A DNA stretch of 64,000 nt from Podocnemis expansa (Eukaryota > Chordata > Testudines > Podocnemididae), in the NCBI GenBank assembly GCA_007922195.1, contig ML681964.1, forward strand, positions 4,951,858 to 5,015,857. The letters run 5' to 3'. The notes beneath the pieces were generated by a model. The model did not search any database. It saw nothing but the letters and a program-made list of their open reading frames with translations, and was not told where the DNA came from. This document shows, piece after piece, positions 10,701-21,140 of this stretch (the stretch's first letter is position 1; each line of letters starts with the position of its first letter). A program made the translations under genes and the position numbers.

Positions 10701-11426
10701 CTGGAGTTATGGTGAGCAATTACTGAATCCAGAGAAGACTGTCAAAGGACCACTGTGTGACATTCCTAAAATATCAGAGAGGCTGGATATGATTATTGTT
10801 TATATGTATGATGACAGCACCAAAATGTGCTAGCTACCACATGCCTTGTAAAACACTGAGTGTGCCTTGACGAGGTTACAGTATGTAAAGATAAAAGAGA
10901 TACAAATGATGAGGGAAACATATAGCCAGAAAGAGAACTGCGTGAAGTTAGGCATACATCTTGTTATTTTTATTATGAGCTTTTATCATTATAAACTGTC
11001 TGCAACTCTTCTTTCACCTAGTTATTATTAGGTTCTTATTTTTGAAAGTAAATGCAATTCATTCGTGGACAATACTGAAGAAATGAGCAAAAAGAAAAAT
11101 GAAACAAGAAAAATAGAAAAATCTGTAACTTGATGGGTATTTGGGTATTCTTAGATTTCTCTGCTTTTACTTCAGTGGTTCAGCACTGACAGTCAGGATA
11201 AAATAGCATTTGATGTTCTTTTTATGGATTCCTCTCTCACGTTTTCTATGACATTGGATCCTTTTATCTTATGGCATTTTACGCTGTGGATCCTGGTGAG
11301 TTTGAGCGATACCTAATCAATCACCATTGGAACCGGACTCTTGGTCCCAATTCAGATTAGTAAGCATTGGCTTCCTTCACTTGACATTGCTTGACTTTTG
11401 AAGCAGCTAGAGTTCGTTCTGTCTTA

Positions 11427-13247
11427 TAGAATCATAGGGTTGGAAGGGACCCCACAAGGTCATCTAGTCCACCCCCCTGCCAAAAAAGCAGGACCACTCC
11501 CACTAAATTATCCCAGCTAGGGTTTTGTCCACCTGGGCCTTGAGCACCTCCAAAGACGGAGATTCCACCACCTCCCTAAGTAGCTTACTCCAATGCTTCA
11601 CCACTCTCCTAGTAAGAAAGTTTTTCCTAATATCCAGCCTGGACCTCCCCAGCTGTAACTTGAAACCATTGCTCCTCATTCTGTCCTCTGTTACCACTGA
11701 GAACAGTCGAGCTCCATCCTCCTTGGAGCAACCCTTCAGGTAGTTAAAGGTTGCGATCAAATCCCCCCTCAGTCTTCTCTTCTGCAGGCTAAATAAGCCT
11801 AGTTCCTTCAGTCTTTCTTCATAGGTCTTGTGCTCCAGCCCTTTGATCATTTTTGTTGCCCTCCACTGGACTATCTCTAATTTGTCCATGTCCTTTTTGT
11901 AGTGGGGAGCCCAAAAACGGACACAGTATTCCAGATGTGGCCTCACCAGTGCCGAATAGAGGGGAATGATCACATCCCTCGATCTGCTGGCAACACTTCT
12001 TCTGATGCAGCCCAGTATGCCATTGGCCTTTTTGGCAGCAAGTGCACACTGCTGACTCATATCCAGCTTCCCATCCACCATGACTCCCAGGTCCTTTTCT
12101 CCAGTGCTGCTATTTAGCTGATCACTCCCCAGCCTGTAGCAGTACATGGGGTTTTTTTGTCCCAAGTGCAGGATTTTGCACTTGTCCTTGTTAAACCTCA
12201 TGAGATTTCTATTGGCCACTGCTCCAATTTGTTTAGGTCTCCCTGAATCCTGCCCCTGCCCTCCAGGGTGTCTACCATTCCCCCCAGTTTGGTATCATCT
12301 GCAAACTTACTAAATGTGCAATTTATCCCAACATCCAGATCATTAATGAAGATGTTAAACAGAACTGGCCCCAAGACTGACCCCTGGGACAGACCACTCA
12401 TTACTGGTTGCCAACTTGACATGGAGCCATTGATTCCTACATGCTGAAATCGTTGATCTAGCCAGTTTTCTATCCACCTTACAGTCCGCGCATGCAACCC
12501 ATACTTCCTTAATTTGCCAGTGAGAATGCTGTGGGAAACTGTATCAAAAGCCTTGCTAAAGTCGAGGTATATCACATCAACGGCTCTTCCTCCATCCACA
12601 ATCCAGTCATCTCATCATAGAAGGCGATGAGTTTGGGCAGGCATGATTTACCCTTGGTGAATCCATGTGGACTGTTCCTGATCACTCTATTTTCCTCCAG
12701 GTGTTTCAGGATGGATTCTTTGAGAAGCTGCTCCATGATTTTTCCAGGGATTGAGGTGAGGCTGACAGGTCTGTAATTCCCTGGATCCTCCTTTTCCCCT
12801 TTCTTGAAGATTGGCACTATATTTGCTTTTTTCCAGTCCTCTGGCACCTCCCCCATTCGCCATGAGTTTTCAAAGATAATGGACAGTGGTGCTGCTATCT
12901 CATCAGCCAGCTCCCTCAGCACCCTTGGATGCAGTTCATCCGGCCCCATGGACTTGTGCACATCTAGCTTCTTTAAGTAGTCCCTAACCTGACCTTCTGT
13001 CACCAAGGGCCTCTCTTCTTCTCTCCAATCTACTGTACCTACTGTAGTGGGCTGGGAGCTGACCCAGCCTGTGAAAACTGAAGTAAAAAAGGCATTGAGC
13101 ACTTCAGCTTTTTCCTCATCCTATGTCACGAGGATACCTGCCCCATTCAGTAAGGGACCTACACCATCCCTGATCCTCTTCTTGTTATTGATATTCTCAT
13201 AGAACCCCTTCCTGTTATACTTGTCTTGTGAACAGTCATCCTTTATC
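11427..13247 (-). mobile_element. CR1 LINE, 5'-truncated
   Basis: On the minus strand, the 3' end is the classic CR1 tail (complement of GAATCATAGGGTTGGAAGGG at 11427), preceded by the 3' half of ORF2. The 5' end is lost at about 13247, as is usual for CR1. No clear target duplication is seen, also usual. It lies in intron 2, antisense to the host gene. Confidence 0.9.
11503..13102 (-). pseudogene. CR1 ORF2 reverse transcriptase, frameshifted
   Basis: Three overlapping minus-strand frames form one reverse transcriptase. 13102-12572 has GPDELHPRVLRELADEI, ANIVPIFKKG and NYRPVSLTS. 12599-12198 has [15 protein letters not shown], the [11 protein letters not shown] box and the catalytic FADDTKL box. 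12219-11503 has [18 protein letters not shown] and the C-terminus. Frame changes lie near 12590 and 12210. The protein would copy CR1 RNA at a nicked target; the endonuclease domain is absent and the frame breaks make this copy dead. High amino-acid identity to intact CR1 motifs suggests a fairly young insertion. Confidence 0.88.
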
Positions 13248-14970
13248 TGCCAAAAAATGATGCATTAGGACAGACAAATAGACTTAGAAATTAGATTTTA
13301 ATCACAATGAAGGCAAGAAAACAAAATTCCAAGATTTTAAAATTAAGTACATTACTCAGGTTTCTCAGTCTTCCTGTACAACAAATTGGAGACAGAATAT
13401 AAAATATTATGTAGTTTGGAGCATGACTCTATCTCTGGACTGGCTACACTAATAAAAGGTACCACTCTTAAGCCAGTTTTTAAACATTATAGGTAGCACA
13501 ACTCTGTCTTTCATCTTCCAGTATAATTTGACCACCATTTTTACAGACTCATTTTTCAAACGAGATGCTTTCAGCCAAAACATCCTACTGGCAACAGTAG
13601 ATGTCTGCATGAGATGATGATGGGGAATTATGGTTCTGATAGAGGTTGAAAATACAGAGCTCTGTAGAAGTACAGAGGAAAACTGGGTACAGATAAATGG
13701 TAATTTGAACACCCAAAGGAAATATGATGCACAACTTAGGTGGCCATGTCTGAAAATTAGATCTGTGGAGGGAGCAGGAGTGGGGGGTTGAAAGAACAGA
13801 ATTTCAGCAACTGGGAAAATCAGGCAAATTTAGTCAAATTTGCAGCACAGGAAAGTTTTCATCTCTTCTTTTGGTGAAATTAACAAACTATTGTTTGGGT
13901 GTGTCTACTCCATCAACACTCCCTTTCTACCTCCTTCCACCCTGCTAGAGAAGTGTAGCTCACCGCCTGGCACATTTTTTGAAAACCCATTTTATGTACC
14001 AAATCATGTCAACAACACTGCATAGAAAATAATGTTGTTGTGGAATTTTTGTTAAAATAATTTAAAAAATTTTTTTACTTGTAAATTATATTGGAGATTA
14101 GACAAGATCTTAGTCATTCTTTTTATTTCTGATCTTCCCTATGCGTCTAATGCAGTGGGTATGTTATGACTTATGGTCACAGTTCATAAAAAGATTCATG
14201 AATTTACAGACTTGATGAAGAGGGAGAGCAACAGTATTTCCAATATCCCTATTTGAAAATCATTAAAATGCATCCTTTCTTGTTAACCTCATATCTCCAA
14301 CACTTCAGCAATCCTTTTTAATCCTCTATTGGGGGGGTTATATAATTCCTAAGAAGAAACCAGCACCTGTCATTATTTTGTCTATCTCCTGTGTAAGGAT
14401 CTTAATTAGCTTTCCACTAAAGTCTACTTACTTCCAATTAATATTTAAATAGATTCACATTTTTGTATAATGCTTGAGCTCAGTGTTTTAAATGCAAGAC
14501 ATATCACCAATTCTAATTCCACAAGTGCAGTATCAAAATTGTAAATACAAGATTGAAAAAAAAATTGAAAGAATGGCTTATGACCAATCACATTTGGTCA
14601 TGACACTTTGTCCTTATTCTCAAATGTATGAGTCATAAACAAAGCTTAGAAAAATATGAGGTGAATTGAAAACGAGTTCCCCTTAATGGTATCACCTCTG
14701 CAACCCCCACTATAAGCCTGTGTGCCCTGCTATCTGGCAAGTGTGGCACATTTCTCTGGACACCCATAATGGTAAGCCGTTGTGCTACTGATCTGCCTCA
14801 GCAAGATGGAGTTTTTTTGCAGCTTAAACCGCATGTCAGCTCCCTGCCATACCAGTGTGTCCCCTTCACCAGCAAACTCCATGGATGAGACTCCACCAGT
14901 CCTATTCTTGCCTTGCAGGCAACAATCAGAGAATCCCAGTACCAGAGTTCCTCAGAGATGTTGCTCCATA

Positions 14971-15096
14971 GTATCTAGTGTAGTGGCTAAAACCTCTGCT
15001 TAACATGCAGAAGGTCCTGGGTTCAATTCCCAGGGGGTTGGACTCGATGATCTCACAAGGTCCCTTCCAGCCCTATGATTTGATTTGATTTGATCT
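14971..15096 (+). mobile_element. SINE: tRNA-Val-like head with CR1 tail
   Basis: The head carries an A box (TAGTGTAGTGG, 14976-14986) and a perfect B box (GGTTCAATTCC, 15020-15030). The anticodon arm has CTTAACATGCAG, matching tRNA-Val(AAC) best. After the B-box arm the sequence switches to a CR1-type 3' end (GGGGGTTGGACTCGATGA, then CCCTATGATT) and closes with TGATT repeats. From established knowledge, such SINEs borrow the CR1 enzyme. It is not a functional tRNA gene because the acceptor stem is missing. Confidence 0.75.
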
Positions 15097-15099
15097 AGC

Positions 15100-16000
15100 C
15101 CCTTTCACTGGACATTCACAGAAATTATGAAGCTTGCTGCCTCCAAAGAGGCAGTATCTACACCTTCCTTTTATGTTGACTGAGGACTTAAATATATAGC
15201 ACTGAGACGATTTTGTAGTAAAACTAAGAATAAGCTTATTTATAAAGAACAGAGATTTTATGTGATACTAAACCAGACCCTGACAAATGTACCCCATTCT
15301 CAGGTGGTAGCCTCAAAACTGGAGTGTCTAGGGGTGTGGAACATTTGAGGGGGCCCTACTGCTGAAATGCCACTGTCGCCACCATTTTCAGTAGTGGTGC
15401 AGGACAAAGAGACGCCCCCCCCCCCATGGCTGCAAATCTGTTGCTGCTACACAGACTCTCACAGCAATGGTGGTTTGGGGCACAGAAGCTGTGCTGCCAC
15501 TGAAAACTACTGCACAACGCTGAAGGTGCGGGCTGCCTGGGTGTCATGAAGGTGCCAGATCCTGGGTGTCATGGTGAACTGTTGCCCAGGTCTTGTTGAG
15601 CCCTGGACTAAGGAAAGTTAACAACCAGAAAATGGTTACAAGCAAACAACACACTTAATTCTTGCAAATTGGGCCTGCCTAAACAGCTTTCTCGTATCCC
15701 CAGCTCTTCCTGGTAGGACAATCCAATGTTCGCAGAGTCAGAGGGAGTTGTCCCTCTTGTGACCAAAGTGATGAATAAGTAGAATGCCTTTTTACTCCCC
15801 TTATATTTACCAGTTCTCTAAGGTACAGTCCCTGTTTCTTCCACCACTTGTCACTTGATTGTTTACCATATATGTAAATATACTTTCACAGTCAATCCAC
15901 ATCCCTTTGTCTGTGTTGGAGGTGATTTATGTGCTGACTCCAAAACACATTTTAAGAATATACTTCTGGCATAGAGAAGGTGGGGGGGGAGAGAGACAGA
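15100..16000. other. Unclassified repeat-like sequence
   Basis: This is mixed sequence with a GC-rich patch at 15340-15600 (C-run at 15416-15425) between AT-rich flanks. It may be a solo LTR or a MITE insertion, but no paired ends or target duplication could be fixed. No gene was seen. Confidence 0.25.
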
Positions 16001-16013
16001 GGACTCTTTATAC

Positions 16014-16262
16014 TAACAGATTTATTTTTAGCATGAGCTTTCGTGGGAGAAAATCCCACTTCACCAGAGGAAAAAGCATATAAAAACTATTATTTGTAAA
16101 TAGGGTAATTTGACCTTGCAACTAAGAAGAGCTTAGAAAAATCATTTACAAAAATTTTCTGCCATGACAGCTCATTCAAAAAGTAAATCTGTTAGTCTTT
16201 AAGTGCCACAGGACTCTCTTTTGCTGGACTAGACTAACATGGCTGCCCCTTTGGAACCTGAT
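16014..16262. mobile_element. Fold-back Penelope-type element, short unit
   Basis: The left part carries CATGAGCTTTCGTGGGAGAA and AATCCCACTTCACCAG. The right arm carries AAATCTGTTAGTCTTTAAGT, GCCACAGGACTC and ends GCTGCCCCTTTGG. The unit is flanked by exact TCTTTATAC copies (16005-16013 and 16263-16271), a 9-bp target duplication. Confidence 0.65.
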
Positions 16263-16629
16263 TCTTTATACACAATCCATGAATGTATCATGGTATCTCT
16301 GACCAGCATGTCACTAGTTCACGTATGATACCTTACAAGAAACACTTCTATAGTATAATCATATTGTATATAGTTGATTGTTTAATCTGGGGGGGGTTCA
16401 GACTCCTGTTCTTTCTGTAGGGGTTCTGGACCCTAATCGTCACAACAAAGCAGCTGATTTCAGAACAGTTAGTCTCTAGAGAGAGTATACACATGCCTCT
16501 CTCTTCTGAATTTCTAAAACTAACCATACAAAAACACTTACTTCACAATTGCCTCTCTGGTTCTCAGTTTCCATGCACCTGGGCAATTGTGGTACCTAGT
16601 CCTTTCACTGCGACAAGGCCTGTGTTAGG

Positions 16630-17760
16630 ATAGTGTTATTTTGTAGTTTAAAGTGCGTTTCTAATAAGTTCATAGTTAGTGCTTCCACACTTTTGAGTTC
16701 AGACTTTGATTCTTACATTTCTTGTGCCTTGGCCGATGAAGAGAGAGGCAGTGCCCAGGATTTTCTCCTCAACATAATTGTCAAGTGGAATTGTCTTCTG
16801 AGTCATTACCTAAGGAAGAGACCACAAATTCACTAGCAGAGGGTCCAAGTCACAGAATGGCAGAAGGCTTTTCTCAAGGTTTGTCTGAGGAGTCATTAGT
16901 TCTGTTAGAAAAGGAACCTGGTGCCAGGAATTTCTTCCAAGTGTGGCATAACTAATCTTCAGATTCAACAGAGACATATCCAGTCATTTGGTACTAAGAC
17001 ATTATTCTAAAACTGATCCTATTCACAAAAGGAATTCCCACATTCACAAGAATAGGAAGTCTGTGGATCCTTTGCTTGTGATAAGAACAACCAAGTCCTC
17101 TAAGAGTTCAGGCTATTCCCTGAATCCAAGTTTGCCTACTTATAAAAAGAATAAGAAGTAGGAAGGCAAACAGACATCTAATAATATGCACAAATACTTT
17201 GGATCTAGTATATTCATTTAACATTTCCTTCCAGTAGTGCTCCAGTGTAGACAATCATCTTAGATCCTGTGGATCTAAAGATAAAGGATTGCCTCAGATC
17301 CAAGCCACCCGTACTTTTTGTTAGATTTGGTTACTCTGAGGCAAATAGGGTCTTCCTTAATCTAGGATTTTTGATCACTTGGTGGATTCAATGAGTCTCA
17401 ATGTGCTGAGGCCTCATTGGATGTAAAGTGCTCATGTCCTGTGAATTTGAGGATGATGAGGCCTCCTTGGATCTTTTGGCTATGCAGGGAGGACCTGTGG
17501 AACTAGTTTATCTTGAACAGTGCATCAGGCATCCTCGTATTCTACACAAGAGCTCTATATGGAATAGTTTTTGGATATGAGAGTAGCTGCCACCATAAGG
17601 AAGTCCATTAGATTTTTGCAGACCTGATTCTTCCAGGGCGACCTTTGTCTCAGATCTAAGCCTCTCCCTGGATCCAACAGGAAGCAGAGGAGAAAGACTA
17701 TGGATCTTAGCAGGTATCCTTCTGAATCTACAACTTCTGACCTTATATTTTAATATAAAA
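16630..17760 (+). repeat. GATC-rich decayed sequence, possible old DIRS-like gag
   Basis: About ten GATC sites occur between 17050 and 17790, most within GGATCC, GGATCT or AGATCC, far more than chance would give. The text is serine/proline/leucine-rich in translation but broken by stops. This is compatible with an ancient gag-like serine-rich region, but no diagnostic motif was found. Confidence 0.25.
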
Positions 17761-18244
17761 CATCAGCTAGACTTAGAGATACCAGATCAAAGCTTTCTCA
17801 CCTGGTGCCTGGGCTAAATGTACACAGTTGGACTATATTATTATTGCAGGTTACAGTTCTTCAGTGTGTGGCACTGATTTAATTTTCCTTTCAGTCCAAA
17901 TAGTTTTAAGAAGCTATTTTTAAGTGACTATTCAAAAGAAAACCAAAGCAAAACATTCTCATTCTCATTCTCTCTCTTTTCTTCTTGTCACAGTCTCTTC
18001 ACTTTATGTTATATATTTTAAGTAGACTGAGTATCTGGTCAACCTACTGCAGAGAAAACTTTTAAAACTGCATACTAGACTATACTCATAAGACTTCTAT
18101 TACAGTAGCTTCAGGGCAGATTTACAGGATTTTTGTGAATCCCTGTGAGGCCTGATTCTGTGATTTAGGTATCTAAAGTGATAGTTACATATCTAAATTA
18201 TTTTGCAAATCTAGTCCCTGGATGAAGTCTCTTCCAGTCATACG

Positions 18245-18382
18245 CATCTATGATTCTATATTTAAGTCCTGGTTAAACAAAACACTCACAGGGATGATTT
18301 AGTAGGAATGGTCCTGCTTTTAGCAGGGGGTTGGACTAAATGACCTCATGAGGTCCCTTCCAACCCTATTATTCCATGATGT
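18245..18382 (+). mobile_element. CR1 3' tail fragment
   Basis: The text GGGGGTTGGACTAAATGACC, then TCATGAGGTCCCTTCCAACC, is the conserved CR1 3' end, followed by ATTATTCCATGA. Only the last 100-140 bp of the LINE is present. Confidence 0.75.
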
Positions 18383-18417
18383 ATATTTCCCTTACCTTGA
18401 AACTACCATAAACTACA

Positions 18418-18690
18418 GACTGGTCTACACTGGGAACTTGCATCAGCATAGCTACATTTTTGAGAGGTGTGAAAAATGCACAGTCATGAAAGATGTAGCT
18501 ATAATGACCTAATCCCTTGCGTAAACAGTTCTAGGTTTTTGGAAGAATTCTTCCATTGCTGTAGCTACTGCATCTTGGGAAGGTGGATTACCCCAACAGG
18601 AGAACACCTCTTGTCAGTGGAGAGTGTGTCTATACTGAAGTGCTACATCTGTGCCACTTTAGTGTTTCAAATGTAGATAGGCCCTAAGAA
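18418..18690. mobile_element. Harbinger-like MITE (GGTCTACACT type)
   Basis: The left end is GGTCTACACTGGGAAC. The right end, reverse-complemented, contains GGCCTATCTACATTTGAAAC. Internal CAGCATAGCTAC and CTGTAGCTACTGC resemble common sauropsid Harbinger MITEs. A partial relative (GGCTTGTCTACCTAGG) begins at about 18709 and another at 18871. Ends are approximate. Confidence 0.45.
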
Positions 18691-19079
18691 ATGTCTCTCA
18701 ACGCTCATGGCTTGTCTACCTAGGAGCACTTAGGAAGTTAAGATACACCAAAATAAGGTGAGAAGTCAGTGTGCATAAATTAAAGCAAATTACCCCCCAC
18801 CCATGTGAATGTTCTGATTCAGTGGTTTATATCCTTGGGCGATATCCACATTACATAATTAAGTCAAGGTATGTTAAGGCTTGTCTGCACTTAGGGCCTT
18901 ACAGTGGCATAGCTGTACTGATACAGCTGTGCTGCTGTAAAAGTATTTGTATTCACTCATTCTATGGGAATGTGATCAATATTAATAAATATTACAGTAA
19001 TTTATTAATACATACAGCAAAGTCACAGAAACACTAACCCAGAAAAATGGAAAAAGATAAGACAGAATATACATTTGAA

Positions 19080-20040
19080 CATTCATATACTTACCCCAAC
19101 CCTTGCAGATGCATCTGAATTGTTAGCCATTATCTTCTTCATCACTTTCATCCACATCATAGTTGCTATCATTTTGGCACCTCCCAAGGTCTTCATCTCC
19201 CACTCCGGTTGGGATACAACTTTATAATATGTTATGCTGACACCACTATGTCTAATGCATATTCAGTACGGTTTCTCCCCTTGTCCTTATTTATATTACC
19301 TTACCCTACTAATGCTGGGGTGGCATTCTCCTATAGGTTAGTATTATCATGCTCCTCTGATTGGCTGATGTCATTATGCTTATTATCACAGGTCAAGTCA
19401 TTGCTGTGGCTCTCTTGTGGTCACACATTTTGGCTATTGTGGATGTTATATCCAAAAGATGGTGTTAGCTCATGCTTCTCTGGTTGGCTGATGTTATTAT
19501 GGACAAAATTACCCTTCATACTGTGTTTCCAGTTTTCCAGAACTTAGGTGTGACTAGTAGGACAGTTGTCTGTGCCAGAGTTAATAGGCCTCAAGCCTTA
19601 TGTAAACTGCTGAAGCCAACATCTTACAGGATACAGGCCTGTAGGTTCCTTATATTACTGCTGACTATAATAAAAGCAAGGCAGTGAATATAATAAAATC
19701 AAGCAAACCTTATGGGATACAAAATCCATGGAGTATTCTGTGAGAAAGAGAAAGTATGGCCTTACCAGGCAACCTGCAGGGCCGATGCTGGGGATTATGG
19801 CGCCCCCCCCCAGCAGAGTGACGCTGGCGCAGACGAGTGACATCATCAGGGGAGCGCCATGGTGCTGTCCCCTTTTGTTGCCCCTCAAATGCCGGCGCCC
19901 CCCTGCAATGCAGGGGCTGCTTACTGCCTAGCGCCGGCCCTGGCAACCTGAGATCCTTTCCTGTAGCGTGATCTTGAGTAAGTCCTTCATCTGCCTGTGC
20001 GTCTGTTTCTTCTTTCATCCTTTGTCTTGTTTTCTATTTA
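19080..20040 (+). repeat. Possible LTR-like sequence interrupted by a MITE
   Basis: The motif TGGCTGATGTCATTATG (about 19360) recurs as TGGCTGATGTTATTATGG (about 19485). This duplicated enhancer-like layout, with later AATAAA-type signals, recalls a solo LTR. No matching second LTR, primer-binding site or viral gene is visible. The hAT MITE at 19777-19942 splits it. Confidence 0.3.
19777..19942. mobile_element. hAT MITE with CAGGGCCG ends
   Basis: The 166-bp GC-rich element has ends reading CAGGGCCGATGC and, on the other strand, CAGGGCCGGCGC. It is flanked by exact 8-bp duplications GCAACCTG (19769-19776 and 19943-19950). There is no coding capacity. Confidence 0.85.
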
Positions 20041-20109
20041 GATAGTCCTTCCTCTGGAGACCTTACAATCTATTACTGCCATTATTATAATAAAAGTATT
20101 AGTATATAT

Positions 20110-21140
20110 GGCTATGTCCACACATTGCTTTTAAATTGAAACAATGATGGTTGTTTTGATTTTAAAAAAGTCATGTCCGGATGACATTTCGTTGTTTGGA
20201 AATGACAAGCCCCGTCATTTTGAAACAATGAATCTTATTTTGAAATGGTAAAACCTACTAAGAAATCGAAATAGCCGTTAAACTGAAATGGTTGTTTCGA
20301 AGTAACGCTGCACTAGTGAGGCCACATCTGGAATACTGTGTCCAGTTTTGGGCTCCTCACTACAAAAAGGACATGGACAAATTAGAGAGAGCCCAGAGGA
20401 GGGCAACCAAAATGATCAAAGGGCTGGAGCACAAGCCCTATGAAGAAAGACTGAAGGAACTAGGCTTATTTAGCCTGCAGAAGAGAAGACTGAGGGGGGA
20501 TTTGATCGCAACCTTCAACTACTTGAAGGGTTGCTCCAAGGAGGATGGAGCTCGACTGTTCTCGGTAGTAACAGAGGGCAGAACGAGAAGCAATGGTTTC
20601 AAGTGACAGCTGGGGTGGTCCAGGCTGGATATTAGGAGAAACTTCCTTACTAGGCGAGTGGTGAAGCATTGAAATAAGCTGCCTAGGGAGGTGGTGGAAT
20701 CTCCGTCTCTGGAGGTGTTCAAGGCCCAGCTGGACAAAACCCTGACTGGGATGATCTAATGGGAGCGGTCCTGCTTTTTTTGGCAGGGGGTTGGACTAGA
20801 TGACCTTGTGGGGTCCCTTCCAACCCTATGATTCTATGACATGTTATTTCAAAATAACCATTATTTCAATTTAACACTTCTACTCTTCTCCTTTGCAGGG
20901 TTCCTTCCTTTTTCTATAAATTAGGTGGGGGCATGGCCCAGCGAGGGGGCCATATTGCCACACCTCCCATGGTGCCTCTCTCCTGAATTGAAATAGCCAG
21001 TCCTGCGTCCAGACTTGCTATTTCAATTTGGTGATTTTGCTTAATTTGATTTAAGTTAAATTGATGTAATGGTTTTATTTCGAATTAACTTATTTCAATT
21101 TAACTTAAATCGAACTAATCCTGTACATGTGGACATAGCC
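20110..21140. mobile_element. Harbinger-like TTTCGAAA-family MITE with nested CR1
   Basis: The left end is GGCTATGTCCACAC; the right end is its inverse (GTGGACATAGCC). It is flanked by TAT (20107-20109 and 21141-21143). The interior outside the nested CR1 is full of TTGAAAC and TTTCGAA-like text (GGTTGTTTCGAAGTAAC). A CR1 copy at 20306-20838 interrupts it, so the MITE is older than that CR1 insertion. Confidence 0.7.
20306..20838 (+). pseudogene. CR1 ORF2 C-terminal fragment
   Basis: The + strand peptide starts [20 protein letters not shown] and runs into SNGFK before a premature TGA; the frame continues with the usual CR1 C-terminus, with another stop. The 3' end is the CR1 tail ending CCCTATGATTCTATGAC. 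Only the last 530 bp of the LINE is present, and no catalytic reverse transcriptase box remains. Confidence 0.88.

Noticed and set aside
13449..13712. An 87-codon minus-strand open frame
   Set aside because: No motif, no splice signals and no similarity that I recognise; treated as chance.
14971..15045. Functional tRNA-Val gene
   Set aside because: A and B boxes are good, but the 3' acceptor strand is replaced by a CR1 tail, so it is a SINE head.
16014..16262. Two independent SINE insertions in opposite orientation
   Set aside because: One exact 9-bp duplication encloses both parts, which fits one insertion of a fold-back unit better.
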